A stretch of DNA of 64,000 bases from JBCBTD01 sp039818825 (GCA_039818825.1 JBCBTD010000004.1:57118-121117); one strand, 5' to 3'; positions 37,495 through 46,108 are shown, counted from the stretch's first letter. A program made the numbers and translations. The notes: generated from the sequence alone by a model not told the origin.

Positions 37495-38009
37495 CCAGTG
37501 TGCCCATGTTCTACGCCGTCATGGTGATCGTCGCCGGACTGATCGCCGGGGTGTGTTTGTGGGCGCGGGTGAGGCGCGAACTGAAGGCCTTCGTGCTCGG
37601 CCTCACGGTGTTCTGGTTCGCCCTCGCCTACGGCGCTCTCACCGAGCTGTTGAGCCGCCCGAAGCCGGTCGGGTTCGAGTTCGCCCAAGCGGCGATGACC
37701 GAAGCTGACGTGCTCGCCGGCGACGTCATCGAGGACGAGGCGATCTTCGTCTGGTTGAAGTTCGAAGGCGTATCTGAGCCACGGGCGTACAGCATGCCGT
37801 TCGATCGAGAGGCTGCAGAGCAGCTCCGCCAAGCACTCGCGGAAGGCGAGCGCAGCGGCGTCGGCGTACGGATGCGTCTACCGTTCGAGGGGAGCTTGGA
37901 CGACGGGGAGCCTCGGTTCTACGCGCTGCCGCAGCCACGGCTGCCGCGCAAGCCGACACCAGCGCCGGACGATCCGTTGCGTTTGGATCACCCCGGCACA
38001 CCGGCCTGA
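37491..38009 (+). CDS. Third protein of the TolQ-like operon: two-helix membrane protein, unknown
   Basis: A 172-aa protein with two N-terminal membrane helices (about residues 6-24 and 32-52), then a soluble domain (IFVWLKFEGVSEPRAYSMPF, EAAEQLRQALAEGERSG) and a Pro-rich tail. I do not recognise the family. The ATG overlaps the previous stop (ATGA), so it is made together with the motor proteins. It could be an accessory or output subunit. Its soluble domain could face either side of the membrane depending on topology. Confidence 0.72.
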   Translation: MTSVPMFYAVMVIVAGLIAGVCLWARVRRELKAFVLGLTVFWFALAYGALTELLSRPKPVGFEFAQAAMTEADVLAGDVIEDEAIFVWLKFEGVSEPRAYSMPFDREAAEQLRQALAEGERSGVGVRMRLPFEGSLDDGEPRFYALPQPRLPRKPTPAPDDPLRLDHPGTPA

Positions 38010-38063
38010 TCGCCGCCGCCGGGCGCTCCCGGCGACGCCGAAGGCCGCAGTCGTCAGCGTGGC

Positions 38064-39755
38064 TCAGGAGGCTGCGTGAAGCAACTGTCCACGACCGCCC
38101 GACAACCACTCGCCCAGGCCGGCAGCGGTGAGCGGTGCACCGACCCAGGCGCCGCTCGCCCACTCACAACCGAGGTCGCAGACGTCGCGGGCCAAGACCG
38201 GCCGGTCGACGCCGGCGGCGCCGACCTCGACGCCAAGGTCCTGACCAAGCTTCACGATCGCCCTGGCGATCATGCCGTCATGCGCGTTCTCGCGATGCCG
38301 CGCGACGAGATCGGCGGCGAGCTCCAACGCATCGACCGGAAGGAACCGCAACGCCGTCAGTGAGCCGTTCCGCCCACCGAATCCAGCCAAGGCGACGCGC
38401 AGGCCAAGGTCGCGGAGCGCTTGAAGATGCGCCGTGGTGGCGCGATCGCCGACGAAGGTCGCGTCGGGCCGGACGGCGACCTCGAACCAGGCGGGATGGC
38501 AGCCGGCGCCGAGCAGCCGCCGACGGATCATTTCGACGACGTCGTTGCGGTGCAGGAGGCGCAGCGGCAGGTCGACGACCAGCGGCACCAGCGGCACGTC
38601 CTGGGCCAGCCACTCGCCCATCTGATTGCCCGCCGTCTCCAGCGTCCAGCGGATCACCGGCAGCGCCAGGTCGTCGAACGCATCGCTGCCGAGGTCCAGC
38701 ATCTCGCCGCGATCCGAGGTCTTCAACTGCAGGCGGGCAGCGCGCGGACGCTCGGTGCGCAGATCGACCTGCGGTTCGAACGCGAGCGTCAGCGAACCGG
38801 CGGCCAGATCGCGCCGCGCCGCCGCCCGCTGGCGTACTTGTACCGTCGAGCTGCCCACCAGCAACGGCTGGTGGACCCGGTAGCAATCAGGACCCGCGAT
38901 CTTGGCCCGGAAGGCCGCGGCCTCGGCGCGCGCCAACAGCGTCTCCGGGCACTGCGCATCGGCGGGGTAGAGAGCGACGCCGGCACAGGCGGTGAGGCCG
39001 AGTTTGTGGCTGCCGTGGCGGAGCGGCCGGGCGATGGCGTCGAGCAGTCGGCGCACCAACAGCAGTACTGCCTCGAGCGACTTGCCCCCCTCGGTCCATA
39101 CCGCGAACCGACCGGCGCCGATGGTGCCGAGGGACGCATCCTCACCAGCGGCGCCAGCGAGCCGCTCGGCGAGATCGTGCAGCACGTGATCGCCGCCCGC
39201 CTCACCGATGAGGAGATTGAGCCCCTGCAGTCCGTCGACGTCCAAGCAGATCAGCGCTGCGGGCACGGCCGGAACGGCATCCAGGCGCGGCCCGAGCTGC
39301 GCCACGAATGCCGGCCGCGTCGGCAGGCCGGTCACCTTGTCGAATCGCTCGTCGTCGCGTCGCTGCTCCAGGGCGCGGCAGTCGGCGACGACCTGGCGGA
39401 GCGCGCGCAACACCTCTTTCGAGCCGTCATCGGCAACGAGCCGAACGTCACTCTCCAACACGGCGGGAGCCAGGGTTTTGATTTCGGTGAGCGCATCGGG
39501 TGTCGTCACCAACAACAATGGACGGTGGCTCACCAACGGCGCGAGACGCTTCACCAGTTCGACGGCCTCACTCGGCGCCGCGGCGCCATCCACCAACACG
39601 AAGTCGACGCGGTCGCTCCCCAATCGGCTTAGCGCCTCCGTCAACGAACCGACCACGACGAACCGAACGAGGCCTATCGGTTGCTGCTGCCATCGCACGT
39701 CACCGGCGCGTTTCGGGGTCACGACCAACGCAACGAGCGGGCCCGCCATTTGCAT
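38064..39755 (-). CDS. Degenerate GGDEF-EAL protein with N-terminal receiver-like domain
   Basis: A 563-aa protein. The N-terminal 120 residues look receiver-like (FVLVDGAAAPSEAVELVKRL). A GGDEF domain follows, with GTIGAGRFAVW where GGDEF is expected. The EAL-fold domain has ARLQL in place of the EAL motif, AGFGGR instead of DDFGTG, and AGVD in place of EGVE. Neither catalytic centre is intact, so it is likely a c-di-GMP effector or an inert scaffold. ATG 39755 is chosen because AGGAGA precedes it; the frame extends further but without a ribosome site. It is convergent with the TolQ-like operon. Confidence 0.85.
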   Translation of the reverse strand: MQMAGPLVALVVTPKRAGDVRWQQQPIGLVRFVVVGSLTEALSRLGSDRVDFVLVDGAAAPSEAVELVKRLAPLVSHRPLLLVTTPDALTEIKTLAPAVLESDVRLVADDGSKEVLRALRQVVADCRALEQRRDDERFDKVTGLPTRPAFVAQLGPRLDAVPAVPAALICLDVDGLQGLNLLIGEAGGDHVLHDLAERLAGAAGEDASLGTIGAGRFAVWTEGGKSLEAVLLLVRRLLDAIARPLRHGSHKLGLTACAGVALYPADAQCPETLLARAEAAAFRAKIAGPDCYRVHQPLLVGSSTVQVRQRAAARRDLAAGSLTLAFEPQVDLRTERPRAARLQLKTSDRGEMLDLGSDAFDDLALPVIRWTLETAGNQMGEWLAQDVPLVPLVVDLPLRLLHRNDVVEMIRRRLLGAGCHPAWFEVAVRPDATFVGDRATTAHLQALRDLGLRVALAGFGGRNGSLTALRFLPVDALELAADLVARHRENAHDGMIARAIVKLGQDLGVEVGAAGVDRPVLARDVCDLGCEWASGAWVGAPLTAAGLGEWLSGGRGQLLHAAS

Positions 39756-40027
39756 CACGATCGTCTCCTGCTGGGTTCGCGTGAGGTCCTGTCGGCTGGC
39801 CGAAGGTCGTAGATCAACGGTTGGGCCATGTCCACGAATTTCGCGTCTAAGTTGATTATCTGTAGCGTCGCACCGACGTGCGGCCGTTGCGACGGGCGCG
39901 CTGCTGCGCCATGTTTGCACGAACGGTCGACCGAGCCGGCAAACGCCGATCGCGGCCGAGCATCCGATCCGTCCGCCGCTGCGAGAGCCAGTGGCCCAGC
40001 ATCATCGTCACGAGGGAAGACCGTTCA

Positions 40028-41815
40028 GTGGTGACCGACGACGCCGGCGCCCCCGGGTGGCGGTGGCTGCACGCCGCCGTGCTACCGCACCTGTGGCCGG
40101 CCGGCGAGCCTGGCCTGAAAGCGCGGGTCGTGCTGGCACTGGCGATGATCATCGCCGCGAAGCTGGTCAACGTGCAGGTCCCTTTCCTGCTGAAAGGTGC
40201 CATCGACGACCTCAGCCCGCCCGCCGGCGAGGTGGTCACCCTGCCGCTCTTGATTCTGCTCGCCTACGGGGCGGCGAGATTGACCGCTGCAGCGTTCGGC
40301 CAGGTGCGCGAGGCGGTGTTCTCCAGGGTCGCGCAGCGCGCCGGCCGACGCCTGCAGCTGCGCGTCTTCCGCCACGTGCTCTCCTTGTCGCTGCGCTACC
40401 ACCTCGACCGGCGCACGGGCGAGTTGAGCCGCGCCGTCGAGCGCGGCGTCCGCGCCATGAGCTTCCTGCTCGGCATGGTGCTGTTCAACCTCGCGCCAAC
40501 AGCCTTCGAGTTCCTGTTGGTGATCGGCCTGTTGTTGTGGAACTACGAGTGGTGGTTCGCTGCGATCATCGCCGTCACCATCGTCGGCTACGCGACCTTC
40601 ACGGTAGTCGCGGCCAATTGGCGAACCGGGTTCGTCCGCGAGATGAACGCGCGCGACAACGACGTCGCTGGCCGTGCCGTCGACGGCCTCTTGAACTACG
40701 AGACCGTCAAGACCTTCACCAACGAGGACCACGAAGCCGAACGGCTCGATCGGTCCCTGACGGACTACGAGGACGCCGCAGTCCGTTCTCAGCAATCGCT
40801 TGCGTTCTTGAACTTCGGCCAGCAAGCGATCGTAGCCCTCGGGGTCACCGCCGTGATGATCGCGGCCGCCCAAGGTGTGGTGGCGGGTACGATGACCGTC
40901 GGCGACGTCGTGCTGGTCAACGCGTTCGTTCTCCAACTCTATCAGCCGCTCAGCATTCTCGGCTTCGTCTACCGCGAGCTGAAGCAGTCGCTGGCCGATC
41001 TGGAGAACCTGGCGGCGCTGCTCGCGCTTCGTCCCGAGATCGCCGATGCGCCAGGCGCGCCGTCGTTGGTGCGCGGCCCCGGCGAGGTGAAGTTCGAGCA
41101 GGTGCGGTTCGGCTACGACCCGCGGCGCCCGATCCTCGACGACCTCGATCTGACCTTGGCCCCTGGCCGAACGCTCGCCGTGGTCGGTGGCTCGGGCGCC
41201 GGCAAGTCGACCCTGGTGCGGCTGCTCTGCCGTTTCTACGACGTCGACGGAGGCCGCATCCTCGTCGACGATCAGGACGTCCGCGAGGTGACCCAGAACA
41301 GTCTCAGGCGAGCCATCGGCGTCGTGCCCCAGGACACGGTTCTGTTCAACGACACGATCGCCGCCAACGTAGCGTACGGCCGGCCAGGCGCTGCCGCGGA
41401 AGAGGTCGCTGCCGCAGCACGCATCGCCCAGATCCACGACTTCGTGGTGGCACTGCCCGAGGGCTACGAGACGGTCGTCGGCGAGCGTGGGCTCAAACTG
41501 TCGGGAGGCGAGAAGCAGCGCGTGGCGATCGCGCGGATGGTTCTCAAGGACCCGCGGATTCTGGTTCTCGACGAGGCCACCTCCGCGCTCGACACGGTGA
41601 CCGAACGTGCGCTGCAGGGTGCGATCCGCGCCATCACCCAGGGTCGAACGTCACTGGTGATCGCGCACAGACTGTCGACCATCGTCGACGCCGATCGCAT
41701 CGTCGTGATGGGCGCGGGGCGGGTGGTCGAAGCCGGCACCCACGACGAACTGGTCCGTTCCGAAGGCGCGTACGCGGCGTTGTGGCAGCATCAGCATGCC
41801 GACGCTGGGACGTAA
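40028..41815 (+). CDS. ABC exporter, Atm1/heavy-metal family (fused permease-ATPase)
   Basis: A half-transporter of about 595 aa: six membrane helices, then an ATPase with Walker A VGGSGAGKST, signature LSGGEKQRVAIARM, Walker B ILVLDEATSALD and H-loop IAHRLST. The membrane half contains NVQVPFLLKGAIDDL and YETVKTFTNEDHEAER, which match the Atm1/HMT1 family (glutathione-bound sulfur or metal export). GTG 40028 with GAGGGA upstream gives the usual length. A longer in-frame extension exists but looks untranslated. It is divergent from the GGDEF-EAL gene. Confidence 0.9.
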   Translation: MVTDDAGAPGWRWLHAAVLPHLWPAGEPGLKARVVLALAMIIAAKLVNVQVPFLLKGAIDDLSPPAGEVVTLPLLILLAYGAARLTAAAFGQVREAVFSRVAQRAGRRLQLRVFRHVLSLSLRYHLDRRTGELSRAVERGVRAMSFLLGMVLFNLAPTAFEFLLVIGLLLWNYEWWFAAIIAVTIVGYATFTVVAANWRTGFVREMNARDNDVAGRAVDGLLNYETVKTFTNEDHEAERLDRSLTDYEDAAVRSQQSLAFLNFGQQAIVALGVTAVMIAAAQGVVAGTMTVGDVVLVNAFVLQLYQPLSILGFVYRELKQSLADLENLAALLALRPEIADAPGAPSLVRGPGEVKFEQVRFGYDPRRPILDDLDLTLAPGRTLAVVGGSGAGKSTLVRLLCRFYDVDGGRILVDDQDVREVTQNSLRRAIGVVPQDTVLFNDTIAANVAYGRPGAAAEEVAAAARIAQIHDFVVALPEGYETVVGERGLKLSGGEKQRVAIARMVLKDPRILVLDEATSALDTVTERALQGAIRAITQGRTSLVIAHRLSTIVDADRIVVMGAGRVVEAGTHDELVRSEGAYAALWQHQHADAGT

Positions 41816-41884
41816 AACGCGCCAACACACCCGCACGACGGATGTAGGTGGTCGCTGTATCGCCAGAAACGCGTGGAAAGTAGC

Positions 41885-42094
41885 CTAGAACTCGTCGCGC
41901 TCGGCGCGCTTCTTCATCAGCTTACGGAACCGGCGGATCGCCTCCGCCTTTTCACGGGCGCGGCGCTCGGACGGCTTCTCGTAATGCCGACGCATCCGCA
42001 TCTCGCGGTAGAGGCCCTCGCGCTGCATCTTCTTCTTGAGCGCGCGCAGCGCCTGATCGACGTTGTTGTCGCGAACCTGAACCTCGACGGTCAT
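41885..42094 (-). CDS. rpsU: 30S ribosomal protein S21
   Basis: A 69-aa ribosomal protein needed for translation initiation. It is highly basic with the family N-terminus MTVEVQVRDNNVDQALRALK and RRHYEKPSERRAREKAEAI. ATG 42094 is preceded by GGGAG. It is divergent from def and the COQ9-like gene, the classical rpsU-divergent neighbourhood of alphaproteobacteria. Confidence 0.97.
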   Translation of the reverse strand: MTVEVQVRDNNVDQALRALKKKMQREGLYREMRMRRHYEKPSERRAREKAEAIRRFRKLMKKRAERDEF

Positions 42095-42331
42095 TCTCAC
42101 TCCCGAGTTCGATGCCGCAGACACTCTGGCCTCGGCGGCAAACAACAAAATGGGTCACGCGGTTCCCCGCGCGGGGACGCGGAACATAGGCTGATGCCGT
42201 CGTCACGGCAAGCTGATCTCGAAACCGGCACCGCTGATGCCAGGTTCGGATCGCGCTGAAGTAGCATGCGCTGCCGGCCGCCGCCGTGGCTGAGCCGTTG
42301 CCGACATCACGGGCTGGCCTATGGTCAGCCC

Positions 42332-42868
42332 ATGACGCTCCTCAAGATCGCGGCGATGGGTCACCCGGTCCTATGGGCCGAAGCCGAGCCCCTCACGTTC
42401 CCTCTGGCCACAGAGGTGCGCCGGCTGGCCGCCGACATGGTCGCGACGATGCAGGACGCGCCTGGCGTCGGCCTGGCGGCGCCACAAGTCTACGAGCCGG
42501 TCCGGCTGATCGTCGTCCAACCCGAACGCGGCCCCGACATCCGCCCGGCCGTCCTGGTCAACCCGGTGCTGACACCCGACGGCGAGGCCGACTCCCTCGG
42601 CATCGAGGGCTGCCTCTCCATTCCCGAGTGGCAGGGCATCGTCCCCCGCCATCATCGGGTCCGCTGCCGCGCGTGCGATCTGGACGGCGAGCCGATCGAT
42701 CTGTTGGCGGAGGGGTTCCATGCCCGGGTGCTGCAGCACGAGGTCGACCATCTCGATGGCATCCTTTATCCCATGCGCCTGATCGACCCACGCGACGTCG
42801 CCCACAGTAGCGCGCAGCGCCACCTGCTCGCACGTCTGGAGCGCTACGCCGGAGATGCCAGCCGATGA
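42332..42868 (+). CDS. def: Peptide deformylase
   Basis: A 178-aa metalloenzyme that removes the formyl group from the initiator methionine of new proteins. All three motifs are present: GVGLAAPQV, EGCLS with the metal-binding Cys, and QHEVDHLDG with two His ligands and the catalytic Glu. ATG 42332 gives the typical N-terminus MTLLKIAAMGHPVL. It overlaps the following COQ9-like gene by 4 bp. It may be a second deformylase, since it is not next to fmt here. Confidence 0.95.
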   Translation: MTLLKIAAMGHPVLWAEAEPLTFPLATEVRRLAADMVATMQDAPGVGLAAPQVYEPVRLIVVQPERGPDIRPAVLVNPVLTPDGEADSLGIEGCLSIPEWQGIVPRHHRVRCRACDLDGEPIDLLAEGFHARVLQHEVDHLDGILYPMRLIDPRDVAHSSAQRHLLARLERYAGDASR

Positions 42869-43500
42869 CCGACCGCCAGGCCCAGAAGGACGCCTTGCTG
42901 CTTGCCGCCCTGGAGCACGTGCCCTTCGAGGGTTGGGGCAAGGCAGCACTCGGTGCCGGCGCCCGTGACCTCGACTTGGAGTCGATCACCGCCAGGCGGT
43001 TGTTCCCGCAAGCCAGCGACAGCCTGCTCGACGCTTTCGACGATTGGGCGGACCGGCAGATGCTCGATCGGCTGGAGGCGCTGGGCGTCGGCGACATGCG
43101 GTTGCGCGATCGAATCACCGCGGCGGTGAAATCGCGGCTGGAGGTGCTCGCACCCTATCGTGAGGCGACGCGGCGGGCGCTGGCAGCGCGCGCCTTGCCG
43201 ACCGCGGCGCTCGGCGGCTGGCAAGCGCTCTGGCGTACCGTCGATCGGATGTGGTTGGCGGCCGGCGACACCAAATCCGACGGAGTCAGCACCTATACCA
43301 AACGGATCATTCTCAGCGGAGTCTGGACCTCGACGCTGCTGTTTTGGATGGAAGACAATTCCGACGGCTACACTGACACCTGGAGCTTCCTCGATCGTCG
43401 CGTCGAGGAGATCATGCAGCTCGGCAAGCTCACGACCCGCGTCCAGGAACTGACCGATCGCTTGCCGTTTCCCAAGCCCGGGGCCAGCAGTAGCGACTGA
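42865..43500 (+). CDS. COQ9-family / rpsU-divergently transcribed protein
   Basis: A 211-aa soluble protein of the COQ9 family. In bacteria this family is known as the rpsU-divergently transcribed protein, and here it does lie beside rpsU with only def between. Visible features are ARRLFPQASDSLLDAFDDWA, IRDRI-type helices and the C-terminal lipid-binding helix region DNSDGYTDTWSFLDRRVEEIM. Mitochondrial COQ9 presents ubiquinone intermediates to COQ7; a similar role in quinone synthesis is inferred. ATG overlaps the def stop. Confidence 0.9.
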   Translation: MTDRQAQKDALLLAALEHVPFEGWGKAALGAGARDLDLESITARRLFPQASDSLLDAFDDWADRQMLDRLEALGVGDMRLRDRITAAVKSRLEVLAPYREATRRALAARALPTAALGGWQALWRTVDRMWLAAGDTKSDGVSTYTKRIILSGVWTSTLLFWMEDNSDGYTDTWSFLDRRVEEIMQLGKLTTRVQELTDRLPFPKPGASSSD

Positions 43501-43506
43501 GCCCAC

Positions 43507-44322
43507 TCACACCGGGAGCGTCCGGTCACGCCAAGCGGCCAGGCGCTGCGCCACCAGGCTCGGCGCCTCGACCGGCAGCATGTGACCGAGCCCCTCGACG
43601 ATCTCGGGCTCCCCCTCAGACAAGGCCTGGGCCAGCGCCCGTCCCGCCTTCGCCGGCGCCATCCGATCGCGGGCGCCGCACAACACCAAGGTCGGCAGGG
43701 CGATCGACGGCAGCGCGGCTTCCACCTCCGAGCAGTCGTTGCACGCCTGGAGGTCGGTCGCTAGGACCAGGGGCCCCTGATCGCGCAGGATCCGTCGCGC
43801 CAAGGCAACCAACGCGATCCCCGGAGGTCGCGCGGCTTGCGGCGGGGCGAACGCCCAGGCCAGCATCTGTTCGACGGCGCGCTCCGGCGCTGCTGCCGCC
43901 GCCTGGAGCAGGGCCGGATGCACCGGCAACCGCGCAGCAGCCCCCAGCACAGCCAACGCCGCCACCCGATCACCGTCGTTCGCGGCCGCCGCAAGGGCGA
44001 TCAGGGCCCCCATCGAATGACCGACCAGCATCGTCCGCCGCGAGCCGACCGTGTCGAGCAGCGTCGCGACCCAGGCAGCCTGAGCGCCGACCGAGGTCAG
44101 CGGGATGCCGGCGCTCGCTTGGGTGGAGCCAGGCATACCGTGACCCGGCAAGGTCGGCGCCAACACGGCTGTCGCCTCGTCGGCGAGCGCATGGAGCTGG
44201 CCAGCCCAAACCGCCGCCGACATACCGGCGCCGTGCAGCAGCACGACCGTCCTCGCTGCGTCGCTCACCTCCGGCCCCGCGGTCGCGACGAATGTCTCGT
44301 CGCCACTGACCGTCAACCGCAT
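43507..44322 (-). CDS. Alpha/beta-fold hydrolase
   Basis: A 271-aa serine hydrolase of the alpha/beta fold. The oxyanion HG is in VVLLHGAGMSAAVW, the nucleophile Ser in LVGHSMGALIALAAA, the Asp in VLCGARDRMAPAKAG and the His in IVEGLGHMLPVEAP, so the triad is complete. ATG 44322 is preceded by GGGAGA. It might be an esterase, lactonase or ring-cleavage hydrolase. It is convergent with the COQ9-like gene (6 bp apart). Confidence 0.9.
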   Translation of the reverse strand: MRLTVSGDETFVATAGPEVSDAARTVVLLHGAGMSAAVWAGQLHALADEATAVLAPTLPGHGMPGSTQASAGIPLTSVGAQAAWVATLLDTVGSRRTMLVGHSMGALIALAAAANDGDRVAALAVLGAAARLPVHPALLQAAAAAPERAVEQMLAWAFAPPQAARPPGIALVALARRILRDQGPLVLATDLQACNDCSEVEAALPSIALPTLVLCGARDRMAPAKAGRALAQALSEGEPEIVEGLGHMLPVEAPSLVAQRLAAWRDRTLPV

Positions 44323-44399
44323 GGTGCTTGTCTCCCTCTTGCGCCGCGCTGCGGCCGTGCGCACCGTACGCCGTCACCAACGCTCCGGGGAGAGCAGGC

Positions 44400-44693
44400 G
44401 TGTTCGGTTTTCTCGGCAAGCTCTTGGGTGGCGGCGGCGCCGGCGATGGCGCGCCGGAGAGCGCGGCGGGCCCCGCCGTCGACTACAAGGGCTTCACCAT
44501 CGTCCCCGAGCCCTACCGCAACGGCGGCCAGTGGCAGCTGGCGGCGCGGATCACCAAGACGGTCGACGGCGAACCCAAGGAGCACCACTTGATTCGCGCC
44601 GACCTGCTGGCGGACCCGGACGAGGCACGCAGCCACGCGCTGGCCAAAGCGCAGCGGGTGATCGACGAGCAGGGTGATGGCCTCTTCGGCTGA
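44400..44693 (+). CDS. HlyU-family protein
   Basis: A 97-aa protein starting at GTG 44400 (MFGFLGKLLGG) with GGGGAGAG upstream. The core YKGFTIVPEPYRNGGQWQLA, KEHHLIRADLLAD and KAQRVIDEQGDGLF matches the HlyU family as annotated in alphaproteobacteria. Despite the regulator label, it lacks a helix-turn-helix, and its molecular role is unclear. It overlaps the downstream ion channel gene by 17 bp. Confidence 0.88.
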   Translation: MFGFLGKLLGGGGAGDGAPESAAGPAVDYKGFTIVPEPYRNGGQWQLAARITKTVDGEPKEHHLIRADLLADPDEARSHALAKAQRVIDEQGDGLFG

Positions 44694-45489
44694 CGCGACG
44701 CCGGCCGCACCGACAGAGCCACCCCGGCTCAAGGCGCGGATCCGTCGTCTCTACGACGGCAACGGTCGCACCTCGATGCTGTTCCGCTGGTCGATGTTCG
44801 GCGTCGACGTCGTGACGATCGGCCTGTTCATCGAGATGACGTTCTTCGCGGAGACGCGCTTCGTCCTCGCGTTGGAGCTGACCCTTGGCGTCATCATTCT
44901 CATCGACCTGATCGCGCGGTTCTACATCAGCCGCAGTCGCCTGCGGTTCGTCGTGCGGCCGGTGACCATCGCTGACGTCATCGTCGTGTTCTCGATGCTC
45001 GGCGCCGCACTTGCCGAAAACCTCGGCTTCCTGCGTGTGCTCCGCGCTTTACGGCTGTTCCGCTCCTACCATGTGCTCGGCATGATGCGGCGGCGTTCGC
45101 CTTGGGTACGTCGCAACGAGGAGGTCATCGTCTCGATCGTCAACCTCGCCGTGTTCGTCTTCACCACGACGGCCCTGGTGTTCGTCACCCAGCACCAGAT
45201 CAACCCCGGCATCACCAACTACGTGGACGCCCTCTACTTCACGGTCGCCACGCTGACGACCACGGGCTTCGGCGACATCACCTTGGTCGGCGACTGGGGT
45301 CACTTGATCAGCGTGATGATCATGATCCTCGGGCTGTCGCTGTTCGTGCGGTTGCTGCAGACCGTGTTCCGACCGGCCAAAGTCAACGCGCCCTGCGAGC
45401 ATTGCGGCTTGTCGCGACACGACCCCGATGCCGTGCACTGCAAGCACTGCGGCCGAGTCATCAGGATACCGACCGAGGGGCAGTCATGA
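44677..45489 (+). CDS. Voltage-gated-type potassium channel with C-terminal zinc ribbon
   Basis: A 270-aa ion channel subunit with six predicted helices. The S4-like segment is FLRVLRALRLFRSYHV. The pore signature TLTTTGFGDI carries the TTxGFGD potassium filter. The tail (about residues 240-262, CEHCGLSRHDPDAVHCKHCG) has a CxxC-x12-CxxC zinc-ribbon pattern, unusual for a bacterial channel and possibly a ligand or redox sensor. It overlaps HlyU upstream (17 bp) and the lipoprotein downstream (ATGA), giving a three-gene unit. GTG 44674 is an alternative start. Confidence 0.88.
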   Translation: MASSADATPAAPTEPPRLKARIRRLYDGNGRTSMLFRWSMFGVDVVTIGLFIEMTFFAETRFVLALELTLGVIILIDLIARFYISRSRLRFVVRPVTIADVIVVFSMLGAALAENLGFLRVLRALRLFRSYHVLGMMRRRSPWVRRNEEVIVSIVNLAVFVFTTTALVFVTQHQINPGITNYVDALYFTVATLTTTGFGDITLVGDWGHLISVMIMILGLSLFVRLLQTVFRPAKVNAPCEHCGLSRHDPDAVHCKHCGRVIRIPTEGQS

Positions 45490-45932
45490 GCCGGCGCGCC
45501 GTCCTGGCCGTCGTCCTGGCCGTCGTCCTGGGCCTCGGTGGCTGTGCCGGGGTCGCCGGCCAGGGCAGCGACCTCGCCGCGTTCGTCGACCAGGGCGCAA
45601 CCCGAGTCGCAGGCGATCAACGCGACGAACTGCTGATCGGCAACACCGTCGTCGCCGACGACGTCACGGTCTTCTACGACCCTGACGGCACCAAGCGCGT
45701 CCATCTCGCCGACGGGCGAAGCCTGGAACGCGGCTGGCGGATCCGCGAGGATGGCGTGATGTGCGAGGAGCTCAGTCAATCCGGCGCCGAGGTGTGCGCC
45801 GACCGCACCAACCTCTACGGACTCTTGGGCACCTACCGCGCCTTCCGCCCGGACGGCTCGGCCGCAGCGTTGACGTTCCGTCTGGAGCGAGGCGAGGTGA
45901 AACCGGGGCCGGCCGGAACACCGGCAGGCTGA
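45486..45932 (+). CDS. Lipoprotein of unknown function
   Basis: A 148-aa exported lipoprotein. The signal peptide MSRRAVLAVVLAVVLGLGGC ends in a lipobox (LGGC) with Cys20, indicating lipid anchoring. The mature part reads VTVFYDPDGTKRVHLADGRS, ERGWRIREDGVMCEEL and TYRAFRPDGSAAALTFRLERG, a small beta-rich domain I do not assign to a family. The signal region DNA has tandem GTCCTGGCCGTC repeats. It overlaps the channel stop (ATGA), so it is expressed with the channel. Confidence 0.82.
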   Translation: MSRRAVLAVVLAVVLGLGGCAGVAGQGSDLAAFVDQGATRVAGDQRDELLIGNTVVADDVTVFYDPDGTKRVHLADGRSLERGWRIREDGVMCEELSQSGAEVCADRTNLYGLLGTYRAFRPDGSAAALTFRLERGEVKPGPAGTPAG

Positions 45933-45942
45933 TTCTTTTTTT
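45908..45942 (+). terminator. Rho-independent terminator after the HlyU/channel/lipoprotein operon
   Basis: A GC-rich hairpin (GCC plus one mismatch plus GCCGG paired with CCGGC and GGC, loop AACA) is followed by TGATTC and a seven-T run. The hairpin lies in the last codons of the lipoprotein gene and the T-run just beyond its stop. Confidence 0.55.
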
Positions 45943-46075
45943 CGCTCTGACTGAACCCGCACCCGCTGCCGCGGCACTCAGTGACGTCCGACCACGCCAA
46001 AAGGAGGCGCGCGATACGCGCACCCCTGAGCGGAGACATGATATGGCCGATTGATCCGACCGGTGTTCGGTACGG

Positions 46076-46094
46076 CGCCGCCGACCCGGCGGCG
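46076..46094 (-). terminator. Possible hairpin after pntB
   Basis: An 8-bp perfect stem (CGCCGCCG/CGGCGGCG) with a 3-nt loop sits 14 bp past the pntB stop. No T-run follows on the minus strand, so it is at best a Rho-dependent or pausing structure. Confidence 0.3.
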
Positions 46095-46108
46095 GCCGGC
46101 CAACCGAC

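Noticed and set aside
36177..38009. Zorya (ZorAB) defence or flagellar stator identity for the TolQ-like operon
   Set aside because: The second protein lacks the OmpA-like peptidoglycan-binding domain of MotB/ZorB, and no helicase or nuclease gene (ZorC/ZorD/ZorE-like) is adjacent.
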